A stretch of 64,000 nt of DNA from Owenia fusiformis (GCA_903813345.2 CAIIXF020000001.1:33810866-33874865), one strand, 5' to 3'; counted from the stretch's first letter, positions 9,823 to 21,776 are shown. Numbers and translations: made by a program. Notes: generated by a model not told the origin, from the sequence alone.

Positions 9823-11915
9823 CCATCTGTCTGTCCGTCCGTCCGTCTCTCTGTCCGTCAACAATAGTGGCACGTTTTAAAACCTCTGTCGATAGGATTC
9901 CTGTTTTAAGTTATTTCTGTTCAACATCAATACAGAAAACCCCCCTATGACTCCTGGTTCAAAAGCTCGACTATTTTCAAAATGGCCGTCACTTTTGTCT
10001 CGCGAAATTCACTTTTAGCCCATTTCCTAGCTAACCTCTGTCGATAGGATTCCTGTTTTAAGTTATTTCTGTTCAACATCAATACAGAAAACCCCCCTAT
10101 GACTCCTGGTTCAAAAGCTCGCCTATTTTCAAAATGGCCGTCACTTTTGTCTCGCGAAATTCACTTTTGTCCCATTTCCTAGCTTTACAAATAATTTCAG
10201 GTGTCCTACATTGTAAAAATCCATGTCAATGTAAAGATTAGATATATGAAATAAATTCTGTTACAAAAAATCAGCGAAAAATTGTATCCATTTTTTTATT
10301 TTCAGTCATTTTAGTTAACATTGATTTGTCTATCTGACTCGCGAAATCCACTTTCTGTCAATAACAGTGGCACGTTTTAAAACCTCTGTCGATAGGATTC
10401 CTGTTTTAAGTTATTTCTGTTCAACATGAATTCAGAAAACTCCCCTATGACTCCTGGTTCAAAAGCTCGCCTATTTTCCAAATGGCCGCCATTTTTGTCT
10501 CGCGAAATTCACTTTTGACCCATTTCCTAGCTTTACAAATAATTTCAAGTGTCCTACATTGTAGAAATCCATTGCAAAGTAAAGAGTAGATGTATGAAAT
10601 AATTTTGTTACGAAAAATCAGCGAAAAATTATATCCATTTATTTATTTTCAGCCATTTTAGTTAACATTGATTTGTCCATCTGTCTCGCAAAATTCACTT
10701 TTGGACCATTTACCTTAAACCCTCTGTCGATAGGATTCCCATTTTAAGTTATTTTTGTTCAACATCGTTACAAAAAACTCTCCTATGACTCTTGGTTCAA
10801 AAGCTCGGCTATTTTCAAAATGGCCGTCACTTTTGTCTCGCGAAATTCACTTTTGACCCATTTCCTAGCTTTACAAATAATTTCAGGTGTCCTACATTGT
10901 AAAAATCCATGTCAATGTAAAGGGTAGATATATGAAATAATTTTGTTACAAAAAATCAGCGAAAAATTGTATCCATTTTTTTATTTTCAGCCATTTTAGT
11001 TAACATTGATTTGTCTATCTGACTCGCAAAATCCACTTTCTGTGGCACGTTTGAAAACCTCTGTCGATAGGATTCCTGTTTTAAGTTATTTCTGTTCAAC
11101 ATCAATTCAGAAAACTCCCCTATGACTCCTGGTTCAAAAGCTCGCCTATTTTCAAAATGGCCGCCATTTTTGTCTCGTGAAATTCACTTTTGACCCATTT
11201 CCTAGCTTTACAAATAATTTCAAGTGTCCTTCATTGTAAAAATCCATGTCAATGTAAAGAGTAGATGTATGAAATAATTTTGTTATGAAAAATCAGCGAA
11301 AAATTATATCCATTTATTTATTTTCAGCCATTTTAGTTAACATTGATTTGTCCATCTGTCTCGCAAAATCCACTGTTGGACCATTTACCTTAAACCCTCT
11401 GTCGATAGGATTCCCATTTTAAGTTAATTTTGTTCAACATCAATACAAAAAACTCTCCTATGACTCTTGGTTCAAAAGCTCGCCTATTTTCAAAATGGTT
11501 GTCTCGGAAATCCTCTTTTGGACCATTTGCTTAAACCTCTGTCGATAGGATTCCAGTTTCAAGTTATCTTTGTTCAACATCAATACAAAAAACTCCCCTA
11601 TGACTCCTGGTTCAAAAGCTTGCCTGATTTCAAAATGGTCACCATTTTTGTCTCGCGAAATTCAATTTTGGCCCATTTCCTAGCTTTACAAATAATTTCA
11701 GGTGTCTTGCATTGCAAAAAGCCATGTCACTGTAAAGAGTAGTTGTATGAAATAATTTTGTTACAAATTATTGGCAAAAAATGATATCCGTTTTTTTCAG
11801 CCATTTTAATTGACTGATAGACAGATGGCTTGAAATAATTTTGTAACAAAAAATCAGCAAAAAATTATATCCGTTTTTTTCAGTCACCATGTGAGCCCAG
11901 TACCCATGGTACTAA
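9823..11915 (+). mobile_element. HINE-like element, family B copy 1, 5'-truncated, expanded core
   Basis: A short TCTG/TCCG microsatellite (about 9825-9860) leads into core units of about 338 bp, each holding CCTCTGTCGATAGGATTCC (9883, 10035, 10383, 10721, 11058, 11396, 11536). The end holds TCACCATGTGAGC (11884-11896), then a perfect hairpin AGTACC, CAT, GGTACT (11899-11913), then AATTTTTT. The 5' stem-loop seen in copy 2 is missing and its place is taken by polypyrimidine. Core units alternate in two types, giving a 675-bp higher-order unit. Confidence 0.8.
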
Positions 11916-11917
11916 TT

Positions 11918-13590
11918 TTTTCCTCCTTCCTTGCATCCTCGATTCCTTCGTTTTTTCCTCACGTCCTTCCTTTTTCGCTTCATTCCTTCCTCGCTTCCTC
12001 CCTCGCTTCCTTTTCTCCTCCTTCTTTGCTTCCTCGCTTTCTTCTTTCCTTGCTTCCTCGATTCCTTCCTTCCTCACTTGCATCCTCCCTTCCTTGCTTC
12101 CTCCCTTCCTCACTTCCTTCTTACCTCCTTCCTTGCTTCCTCATTTCCTTCATTCTTTCCTCGCGTTGCTCTTTTGTCGCTTCATTCCCTCCTTCCCTCC
12201 TTGCTTTCTCGCCTTCTTCCTTCTTTCCTTACTTACTTCCCTCCTTGCGTTTTTCCTTCCTTCCTTTCTTGCGTCTTTGCTTGCTTCCTGCCTCGCTTGA
12301 TTCATCGTTTCCTTCCTTCTTTGCTTCCTGGCTTTCTTTCTTCCTCGTTCCCTTCCTTGCTTCCTTTCTTGCTTCCTCAGTTCCTTCCCTCCTTGCATTG
12401 TTCCTTCCTTGTTCCTTCGCTTCCGTCCTTTCTTTCTCCCTCAGTATCTTCCTTCCTTGCTTCCTCACTTTCTTCCCTCCTCCCTTTCTCGTTTCCTTGC
12501 TTCCTTCCTTGTGTCCTTCCTTCTCTCTTTGCTTCCTCGCATCCTTCCTTCCTCGCAATCTTTCCTTCCTCACTTGCATCCTCGCTTCCTTCCTTCCTCG
12601 CTTCATTCCTTCCTTGCTTCCTCGCTTCCTTCTTTCCTCATTTCCCTCTTTCCTTCCTTGCTTTTTTCATCCTCGATCCCCTCTTTCCCCCTTCTTTGCT
12701 TCCTCGCTTCCTTTACAAATTTCTTCCTCACTTCCTTTCTTCCTTCCTTCATTGCTTCATTCCCTCCTTCCATGCTTTCTTTCTTGCTTCCTCGCTTTCT
12801 TCTTTCCTTACTTCCTCGCTTCCTTCCTTCCTCACTTCCCTCCTTCTTTGCTTCCATCCTTCCTCGCTTCCTTCTTTCCCCATTCCTTGCTTCCTCGCTT
12901 CTTTTGTTTTTTTCCTCGCGTCCTTCCTTTCTCGCTCCATTCCTTTCTTGCTTCCTGGCTTCCATCTTTTCCTCCTTCCTTGCTTCCTCGCTTCCTTCTT
13001 TCCTTTGTTTCATCGCTTCCTTCCTTCCTCACTTCCCTCCTTCCTTCCTCACTTCCCTCCTTCCTTCCTCGCTTCCTTCCTTCTTCCTTTCCTCCTTCCT
13101 TGCTTCCTCGTTTCCTTCATTCTTTCCTCGTGTCCTTCCCTCGTGTCCTTCTTTTCTTGCTTCATTTCTTCCTTGCTTTCTTGCTTCCTTGCATTCTCGC
13201 CTTCTTCCTTCCTTCCTTACTTACTTCCTTGCTTTTTTCCTTCCTTTCTTTGCGTCTTTGCTTGCTTCCTTCCTTCCTTCCTTGCTTCCTCGTTTCCTTC
13301 CTTCTTTGCTTCCTGGCTTCCTTTCTTCCTCGCTTCCTTACTTGCTAGCTTCCCTGCTTCATTCTTTACTCGCATTGTTCCTTCCTTGCTCCCTCGGTTC
13401 CTTCCTTCCTTTCTTCCTCAGTTGCTTCCTTGCTTGCTTCCTCGCTTTCTTCCCTCCTCGCTTTCTCGTTTCCTTCCTTCCTTCATTGCTTCATTGGTTT
13501 TTTCCTTCCCTCCTTCCTTCCTTTTTTCCTTCCTTGCTTACTTATATTACTCCCACCTTCACTTCCTCGATTTACTTCCTCCATTCCTTC
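11918..13590. repeat. Polypyrimidine satellite, part 2
   Basis: Same CTTCC-type array as 9034-9822, starting right behind the 3' end of the HINE at 9823-11915 and grading into CTTACTTAC-type sequence near 13540-13680. Apparent reading frames of up to about 590 codons are products of the missing A and are not genes. Confidence 0.9.
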
Positions 13591-13694
13591 TTTACTTGCT
13601 TGCTTACTCAATTACTTACATTGTTGCTTGTTTACTTCCGCACGTCCCTGCTTGCTTTCTTGATTATTTACATTCTTTCATATGGCAGTGGATA

Positions 13695-14032
13695 GACAAA
13701 TTTTGATGAAAACCTGCAAACGAACAAACGAAGGAGGAAAGAATGCACGGATGGACAGAACCCATGAAGAGCAGTCAGACGAAAGCAAGCACAAACGGAC
13801 GGTCAGACGAACGCATGCGCACACAAACGGACGGACAATCGCAATAACGGATGCACGCACGAACGAACGAATGGACGGTCGGACAAACGCTGCCATGAAC
13901 GCATGGTTGGGCGATGCACGCACGAACGAACAATCGGTCGGACGGACGAACCAACGCCTAGACGGACGAACCCATGAAGGGCAGTCAGACGAAAGCACGG
14001 TCAGACGAACGCACGCACGTTCCTCGGAATAG
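13695..14032. repeat. Microsatellite-like block of ACGA/ACGG tetranucleotides
   Basis: Degenerate GAACGAACGGACGGACG-type sequence. Frames on both strands are open through it only because of the simple composition. It may be a residual HINE microsatellite (the complement is CCGT), but no end hairpin is visible next to it. Confidence 0.7.
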
Positions 14033-14189
14033 TGAATTATGTAGAATGTACATTTAACTCCGAAATGTACAAAGTCTATTTACATATAAAAATTTGATCA
14101 TGCCGCTGACAGATGGATTAGACTGCCTGAAGTTGAAGAAAAAATATTTGTGATGTTGCCATAGAATGATATGTTATGTGATTGTCATT

Positions 14190-15955
14190 AATTTTTTTTT
14201 TTTTTTTTATTCAGTTTAACTTTTAACATATGTACAAATACATGAATAATACAGTTCAAGCAACAATAGTCAATAATAAGTCTCTGAACATTGAGATCTT
14301 GTTTTCATGGATTTTTATATTCCCCAGTACAATGTCCTGCCATCTGATATGAAGTTTTAGTATTTTTTCAATTTTCTCCCATATTGGTTTTATTAATTCA
14401 CAGTCAAATAGCAAATGTTTCATATCTTGCGTCTCTCTACATTTCATACAATTTCTATTTACACCTACATGCCAATAACCCAGATGCGAGTAGAAATAAT
14501 CTTGATTTACGTCATTAAAAATTCAAAATTCAGTCAAAGTGATGTCATATTTGAAATCTGCATGTAAAAGTACATCTAAAAATATGGTTTCGAAAATTGT
14601 TTATCAACTTTGAAAATTTAATTTTTTTGAAAATGTGACTTCTTGTTCGGGTTGATTCCCCATAGACCCCATGATACAAAATCACAAAAAGTGAAATATC
14701 TTTTCTTGTATTGGATAGATAACATTTTCTTTTACTAGACATATTTCAGTTTGCATAACTATTAGATACATAAGGGTTATATGAAAATTGAATCATTAAA
14801 ACAGATGTGATTTAAGTTTAAGGGAACTTTCTCCTATACCCGCCATGCTATCTGACCCGAACGAGCCACCTGGTGGTAAATCTGGTAACTACCTACTCGC
14901 ATCTGCGTTATTGGAAACCATTTTGCCACAAGCAATGGTATTGTGCAGAAGTTTAAAGTTAAATTGAGCAAGAATTTTATAAGACACATTATTTATCTTC
15001 CTCTCACAAACTCGCTTAAACAGACTATTTCTATGCTCCAACTTAAAACTTCTGCACCAGTAATTCTCAGCAATTGACCGTTCTACATTTTCTTCAATTA
15101 TATGTTTATATACAATCTTCGTACTTACTGTATTTATATGCCTAAATCCATCTTTAAAGAGAACATATTCACTATCTTTTATATTAATGTAATTTCCATA
15201 AGTGGTATCTAAGCCTTTTGTAAATACAGTCAAACATTTTTTTAATGTAAGCCATTCCACCATCCAGTTTTGAGCTCGATGCTTCAATTATTCAATAATA
15301 ATTTTCTCCTTTTTAAAAACACCATGCCTGTCAAAGAAGTTCTTGACATACATAAACCCAGATTTAATCCAGCTTTTGTAATATAACATGCTATTTTTGC
15401 TTTTTACATTTTCATTTAGCCATATGACTTCTCCCATGTGATATTTACCTTTTGTATTGTTTTGTTTACATTTATTAAAGGCAATGAAAGCTTCTTTGTA
15501 AAATTCTGGCAATTTTATGTCAATTTTACTTGTGAAAGTGGTCTTCAAGAATTGTTTTACAGTAAATCCTAAGTTGTTAATATAATGTTCAATAATGAGA
15601 TTCCAAGACGATTTATTATGCAAAAGTCTTTTAATCCAAGACCCTCGTATAGCTTTTATCTTATTTATAGTATCAATATCTACTAGATTAAGTCCCCCAT
15701 TTTTAATGTCATTAATTACCATTTTTCTTTTAACAGCTTCTCTTTTCCATAAAAATTTGAAAATTGCTGTCTGAATTTTCTTTTTAATATCTAAAGGCAT
15801 TGTAAGCACTGTCATATTATATATAATTGAGAGATACCCAATGAGTTAATGACTTGTACTTTGCCAATATAGTTAAATTTCTTTTTTTCCAACGTTCTAA
15901 CGTGTTTTCAAAATACCTGACTTTAGTTTCCCAATCATATCATATCTAACTATAT
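14190..15955 (-). pseudogene. LINE 1: non-LTR retrotransposon 3' part, decayed
   Basis: On the minus strand, frames at 15815-14889 read as the C-terminal part of a LINE reverse transcriptase. There is a stretch with FKFLWKREAVKRKMVINDIK and GGLNLVDI, like the GG-L-x-L-x-D/N motif of L1/Tx1-type elements. A terminal CCHC-type knuckle (C-x2-C, then H and C; C-M-K-C ... K-H-L-L-F-D-C) lies at about 14448-14395. A TAA at 15290-15288 splits the main frame. Upstream, to about 15950, the frame continues only with two shifts (near 15865 and 15825). A poly(A) tail appears as T18 at about 14190-14209. The element is 5'-truncated and is split by a TIR element at 14466-14912. Exact clade is uncertain. 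Confidence 0.75.
14466..14912. mobile_element. TIR element inside LINE 1
   Basis: Inverted ends around CAGATGCGAGTAG (left, 14480s) and CTACTCGCATCTG (right, about 14893-14905) bound sequence that is not LINE. LINE coding resumes on both sides: before the insertion it reads ACGKMVSN, afterwards WHVGVN and the zinc knuckle. The right 240 bp recur at 46680-46908 with the same terminal CTCGCATCTGCGTTATT. No transposase; the target duplication is unclear because the inverted repeat runs into the flank. Confidence 0.7.
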
Positions 15956-16362
15956 TTTGGGGGATTCTAGAGATATATACAAACTATTTGTCCAAATCTC
16001 TTGAAATAAAACGAGATACCGCACATTTTGCAGTGTTTTCATGTCATATTTTTGACATATTTTCAAAATACATTCCTCAAAAAACAACAATTTCAAATGC
16101 AAATGATCAACCTTGGATGAACTCAAAAATTAAACTCGACATCAATAAGAAAGAACGACTTTATCGGAAAACCAAATAAAAAAATGACCCAACTATTTTT
16201 GACAACTAGACTGCTCAAGCTGAAAGCTGGAAGGGGGGGCTAAATTGATGCGTGATTTCTATTTTTCCAGCAAATGCTTGACAATCACGCCTAATGCGTG
16301 AGGGTTGACAGGGCAGCATAGCTACAACTGAGGGTGAAAAAGCTGAAAGTTTCCTTAACTTT

Positions 16363-17901
16363 TTAGCTCACATGGTGAGCTTTTGCAATCACTCACTTGT
16401 CTGTCTGTCTGTCCGTCCGTCCGTCCGTCCGTCCGTCTGTCCGTCCGTCAACAATAGTGGCCAGTTTTAAAACCTCTGTCGATAGGATTCCTGTTTTAAG
16501 TTATTTCTGTTCAACATCAATATAGAAAACTCCCCTATGACTCCTGGTTCAAAAGCTCGCCTATTTTCAAAATGGCCACCACTTTTTGTCTCACGAAGTT
16601 CACTTTTGACCCATTTCCTAGCTTTACAAATAATTTCAGGTGTCCTACATTGTAAAACTCCATGTCAATGTAAAGAGTAGATATATGAAATAATTTTGTT
16701 ACAAAAAATCAGCGAAAAATTATATCTATTTTTTTATTTTCAGCCATTTTAGTTAACATTGATTTGTCTATCTGACTCGCGAAATCCACTTTCCATCAAT
16801 AACAGTGACACGTTTTAAAACCTCTGTCGATAGGATTCCTGTTTTAAGTTATTTCTGTTCAACATCAATACAGAAAACTCCCCTATGACTCCTGGTTCAA
16901 AAGCTCACCTATTTTCAAAATGGCCGCCACTTTTGTATCACAAAATTCACTTTTGATCCATTTCCTAGCTTTACAAATAATTTCAGGTGTCCTACATTGT
17001 AAAAATCCATGTCAATGTAAAGAGTAGATATATGAAATAATTTTGTTACAAAAAATCAGCGAAAAATTATATCCATTTTTTTTATTTTCAGCCATTTTAG
17101 TTAACTTTGATTTGTCCATCTGTCTTGCAAAATCCACTTTTGGACCATTTGCCTTAAACCCTCTGTCGATAGGATTCCCGTTTTGAGTTAATTTTGTTCA
17201 ACATCAGTACAAAAAACTCTTCTATGACTCTTGGTTCAAAAGCTCTCCTATTTTCAACTGGTCGACATTCTTGTCTCGCCAAATTCACTTTTTGCCCATT
17301 TCTAAGCTTTACAAATAATTTCAGCTGTCCTGCATTGTAAAAAGCCATGTCACTGTAAAGAGTAGTTGCATGAAATAATTTTGTTACAAAAAACCTGCAA
17401 AATAATATATCTGTTTTTTTATTTTCAGCCATTTTAGTTAACATTGATTTGTCCATCTGTTTCCCGAAATCCTCTTTTGGACCATTTGCTTAAAACCGTT
17501 GATAGGATTCCAGTTTCAAGTTATTTTGTTCAACATCAATACAGAAAACTCCCCTATGACTCCTGGTTCAAAAGCTTGCCTGATTTCAAAATGGTCGCCA
17601 TTTTTGTCTCGCAAAATTCAATTTTGGCCCCCATTTCCTAGCTGTACAAATAATTTCAGGTGTCTTGCATTGCAAAAAGCCATTTCACTGTAAAGGGTAG
17701 TTGTATGAAATAATTGGCAAAAAATTATATCCGTTTTTTTTCAGCCATTTTAATTAACATCGATTTATCCATCTGTCTCTCAGTCAGTCCAAAATAGTGG
17801 CAAGTGGCTTGAAATAATTTTGTTACAAAAAATCAGCAAAAAATTATATCCGTTTTTGTTTTTTTTCTGTCACCATGTGAGCCCAGTACCCACGGTACTA
17901 A
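16363..17901 (+). mobile_element. HINE-like element, family B copy 2, complete
   Basis: Start: GCTCAC, ATG, GTGAGC stem-loop (about 16366-16380). Then a (TCTG)n/(CCGT)n microsatellite (16400-16450) and four core units with CCTCTGTCGATAGGATTCC-like starts at 16473, 16821, 17160 and 17496. Then the inner inverted repeat TCACCATGTGAGC (about 17871-17883) and the 3' hairpin AGTACC, CAC, GGTACT (17885-17899). It sits in a T run: the flanks read AACTTTTT before and AATTTTTTCTTC after. Insertion in oligo-T is known for Helentron-type relatives. This copy shows the basic A-B-C-D unit order from which copy 1 differs by duplications. Confidence 0.8.
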
Positions 17902-18658
17902 TTTTTTCTTCAAAATATCATAATTTAAACCAAGTGGATAACGATGCACTTCCACATTTTCCAAATAGAACTGGAACATCAATTGACCATTTATCTACCA
18001 ATCCAGATGAAATTCTTCAAATAATCCAGTCCTTTGATCGTGATAAAGCCTGTGGTCTTGACAAAATTAATAAAAGAATGACAAAATAGCCAAGGAAGTA
18101 TTATCCTTCCAGTTAACAAAATTGTTTAACATGATTTTTGCATGTGGCCAATTTCCTAGTTGCTGGAAACTTGGAAACATTTCTCCAATTTATAAGAAGT
18201 CTGATAGATCACAAGTTGAGAATTATAGACCGATTACTTTGCTAAGCACTTTTTCCAAAACTTTTGAAAAAGTTGTGCATAATCGCATTTTAACGCATTT
18301 ACTTGAAAATAACCTTCATTATCAATTTTACAATCTGGATTTTTTCCAGGACACAACACTGAGCTACAACTTTTAGCAATAACTGACTATATCTTTAACG
18401 AAAATGAAAAAGGGAACTGTGTTAATTCTGTTTATTTAGACGTGGCGTCTGCTTTTGATACTGTACCTCATAACTTGCTCATTCACAAGATGAAATCATA
18501 TGGAATTCAAGGTAAATTAGCTGACTTCTGCACTTCTTGCTTAGAAAATCGAAAAGTCTGTGTCACTGTAGATGATCACACATCAAACTTTTCTCCTGAC
18601 CACTTCATAAACTCTTGTGTGCCTCAGGGGTCCATAATCGGACCCCTGATGTTTCTGA

Positions 18659-19235
18659 TAGAGGTGTCAAGTATTAACCGGTTAACCGCCGATAATGCCT
18701 TGACCGGTCTGAGTTTTTATGGGCGGTTAGTTGACCGTGTATAATTCTGTTATTTCCCGCGCTTATTTTGCATGCTAATCCGTTTGGTTTTATGGAGTCA
18801 GTTTCACGTAAGCTACTCATACATGTCATAAGTCCCATAACTCCTTACAAACATCCAATCAGCAACTTTAATCCCTGCCACATTGCTTTCCCGCGCTTAC
18901 TTTGCATTTTAATCTGTTTGTTTTTTAAGCGTCAGTTTCATGTGAGCTACTCATACATGTGATAGGTCCGATAATTCCTTACAAACATCCATTCAGCAAC
19001 TTTAATCCCTGCCACATTGCTTTCCCGCACTTACTTACAGAGAATAGCGTAAAGCTTGACGAACGTAAAAAATAAACGCCGATATATCATTTTTCCAATT
19101 TTTTCAACTTTCAAGATCGAAGATGAAGATTTCATTTGAAATTATAAGTTCAAATTTCCCGCCCGTTAACCGACTTTAACCGGTAAAAACCCCCGGTTAA
19201 CCGGTTAATGCTCAAGCGGTTAATTGACACCACTA
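18659..19235. mobile_element. hAT MITE, 577 bp, 8-bp duplication GTTTCTGA
   Basis: GTTTCTGA stands at 18651-18658 and 19236-19243. The ends are TAGAGGTGTCAA and TTGACACCACTA, with AACCGGTTAACCG-type palindromes just inside. Eight-base duplications and TAG-GGTGTC ends are hAT hallmarks. Without the insert the host LINE reads PLMFLIYINDLP in frame, confirming the junction. The interior holds a direct duplication of 134 bp (TTTCCCGCGCTTA at 18753, 18887, then 19021). No transposase. Confidence 0.9.
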
Positions 19236-19923
19236 GTTTCTGATATACATAAATGACCTCCCTGACACTCTGACCTCGAAAAATTTTATCTATGATACCT
19301 CCTTATACTCTTTCTTTCACCCTTCTGGCAATCAAACTGGCCAACTCCAAAATGACCTAAATCTTTTAAGTGTATGGTCTAAAACCTGGCAATTGATACC
19401 TCCTTATACTCTTTCTTTCACCTTTCTGGCAATCAAACTGGCCAACTCCAAAATGACCTAAATCGGTAAAATGATCCCTCAAAAGCAATCACACAAGCAC
19501 CTGGGTTTCATCTTAGATGAGAATTTGACTTTTAATGACCATATTAACTATCTGTCTAATAAAGCTCAAAAATTGTTAAATCCTTTGAAGCTCATATCAA
19601 ACAAAATACAGTTGCACCATCTTGAAATAATGTATAATTCATATTTGGCATCTCATTTTGACTATTGTAGCTCCATTTACAGATCGTCATCCCTGGCGGC
19701 CTTATCAAAGCTTAATGAAATCCACTATCAAGCTGCTGTTATATGTGCTGGGGTACTGCATGGCTCTAACACCTCAAAAACTTTAGAATGTTTACAGTGG
19801 AAATCGCTGACTGACAAAAGACACGAAAAAAATCTAAGACTGTTGTTCAAAATTGTAAGAAAAACTGCTAAAAAGGCTTCGAGTTGATTTTGCCCTTAAA
19901 GACCATTTCTTTACTCATAATTA

Positions 19924-21153
19924 TCCCAACGAACGAAGTTCGGTAGGGATATAGTGAAGCCCTCCGTCCGTCCGTCAGTCCGTCCGTCCGTCCGTCTGTC
20001 CGTCCAGAAGATAACTCAAATATTAGTGGATGGATTTTCTTCATATTTGGTGGAAAGATGTATATTGATAAATAGTTTTACGCAAAAAAAAATATTTCAA
20101 GATGGCCGCCACTTAAAAAATGACGGGACTTTTTCGCAAAAATCATAAATTTTTCATTCTAAACCAAAGTAATTAATATTATTGTTTGAAATTTTGGTAG
20201 TATATTCGCAACATCTATCTATTTCACACATATTCCGTGTTTTTCATCCTGACCCCCAGGGGCCGTGTATGGGAGGTCAGGAAAACAGAAATTTTCGCTA
20301 ATTTTTAGATCTTTCTAAAGTATAGCTTTATTATACTCAAATGAAAGGCAATTAAGAGTAGATTGCAAATATTGTATCTTTTTTCTGATTCCAGCCTCGT
20401 AAAATTCAAAATGGCCGTCTAATGTACGATTTCGCAATAATTTTTCGATCCCTTCAAAGTATGGCTATATAATACTCAAATTGAAGGAATTTTGGAGTAG
20501 ATCACAATTATGGTAATATTTTTCAGATTTGTACCTCAGAAAATTCAAAATGGATTTTTTCAAGATGGCCACTGCTTTAAAAATGACGGGACTTTTTCGC
20601 AAAAATCATAAATTTTTCATTCTAAACCAAAGGAATTAATATTATTGTTTGAAATTTTGGTAGTATATTCGCAACATCTATCTATTTCACATATATTCAG
20701 TGTTTTTCATCCTGACCCCCAGGGGCCGTGTATGGGGGGTCAGGAAAACAGAAATTTTCGCTAATTTTTAGATCTTTCTGAAGTATAGCTTTATTATACT
20801 CAAATGAAAGGCAATTAAAAGTAGATTGCAAATATTGTATCTTTTTTCTGATTCGAGCCTCGTAAAATTCAAAATGGCCGTTTAATGTATGATTTGGCAA
20901 TAATTTTTCGAACCCTTCAACGTATGGCTATATATTACTCAAATTGAAGGAATTTTGGAGTAGATCACAATTATGGTATTATTTTTCAGATTTGTACCTC
21001 AGAAAATTCAAAATGGCTGCTTTGCAGGAATTCGCAATTCTAAAATCTAAATTTTTCAATTTTAACCAAAGTAATGAGTATTATTGATTGGAATTCGGTA
21101 ATTGATATTTTGTTCGTTGGGATTTGCTACTCCGCGGAGTTGCCATCATCTAG
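19924..21153 (+). mobile_element. HINE-like element, family A variant, copy 2 (TC...CTAG)
   Basis: It begins TCCCAACGAAC after A and ends CTAG before T. The start folds (TATCCC, CGAAC, GAA, GTTCG, AGGGATA). A CCGT microsatellite lies at 19963-20005. The core is a duplicated block of about 485 bp (GATGGCCGCCACTTAAAAAATGACGG at about 20102 and a near copy at about 20567). Near the end, GTTCGTTGGGAT (21113-21124) is the inverse of the start ATCCCAACGAAC. The 3' hairpin GCTACTC, CGCG, GAGTTGC follows, then CTAG. Joining the flanks restores the LINE frame HNYFTGIIDN, so the A^T insertion point is certain. Confidence 0.85.
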
Positions 21154-21626
21154 TTTTACTGGAATAATTGACAATAAATGCCTCTGTGGCTCTACTGAAG
21201 ACACAAAGCATTTCATTCTAACCTGCCCTCGCCATACCCATAAACGTAATAAAATGATGACTGCACTTCGTGAACAAAATTTATTGTTTGATACTCAACT
21301 TATTTCTAGTGAGATAGAACAGGTCAAATATTTAATTTATGAAAATGAACTCACTATTGATTCTCAGAAAATCCTGATAGATATAGTGATGCAATTTGTA
21401 CAGGCCTGTTATAAGTTTCCGTCAAATTAAAGTTTTTCTCATTTGTATCTTGTGACAACACCCCCCTCCCTCCCAACCTCTCACATTACCAATAACCATC
21501 TATGATTACTGTAATTAATCCTCTATTGTAATTTAAACTACCTAGAATGCCTATGGCGATTGGTAGTAGATATTTTGTGTAATTTTTGTTTTGAAGGAAA
21601 TAAATAATATGTTTAAAAAAAAAAAC

Positions 21627-21776
21627 TCAAATGCTAATTTACGGATATGGTTTACATTTTATATGTTGATGCCTAAGGGACAGAGAATTTTCAAGATGGC
21701 CACCAATAATCAAAATATGGTTTGTTAGGTGGGATTTGCTACTCTGTGGAGATGCTGTTTTTCTAGTTTGAAAATT
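21627..21776 (+). mobile_element. HINE family A variant, 3' end fragment
   Basis: Core-like text (ACTCAAATGC, CAAGATGGCCACC) and the typical end: GTGGGATT, hairpin GCTACTC, TGTG, GAGATGC, then CTAG at 21773-21776 before T. The 5' part is missing; LINE 2 poly(A) abuts it. Confidence 0.65.

Larger units (their letters stand above)
15965..21626 (+). pseudogene. LINE 2: CR1/Jockey-like retrotransposon, broken and multiply interrupted
   Basis: Fragments in order: a linker with DQPWMNSKIKLDINKKERLY (15988-16179); RT start with DKACGLDKIN (17940-18080); ENYRPITLLSTFSKTFEKV (18215-18275); YLDVASAFDTVPHNLL (18436-18480, motif A); CVPQGSIIGPLMFLI (18618-18662, motif B). The rest of the fingers/thumb follows at 19244-19887, and the C-terminal knuckle CLCG...KHFILTCP at 21154-21430. 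A 3' UTR with AATAAA and poly(A) ends at 21626. The catalytic YADD box is degraded to IYDT, and 19289-19470 is a direct duplication of about 106 bp. A frameshift lies near 18085. It is interrupted by HINE B (16363-17901), a hAT MITE (18659-19235) and HINE A (19924-21153). Confidence 0.8.

Noticed and set aside
9020-9950. Several overlapping open frames of up to about 300 codons on both strands, rich in Leu/Pro/Ser/Phe or Lys/Arg/Glu/Gly
   Set aside because: They are translations of the CTTCC satellite. The plus strand nearly lacks A, so stops cannot form; all frames are open at once and no domain appears.
11891-13706. Open frames of about 485 and 591 codons
   Set aside because: Same reason: polypyrimidine satellite, overlapping frames with identical composition.
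13678-14032. Frames of 106-116 codons on both strands
   Set aside because: ACGA/ACGG microsatellite read as protein.
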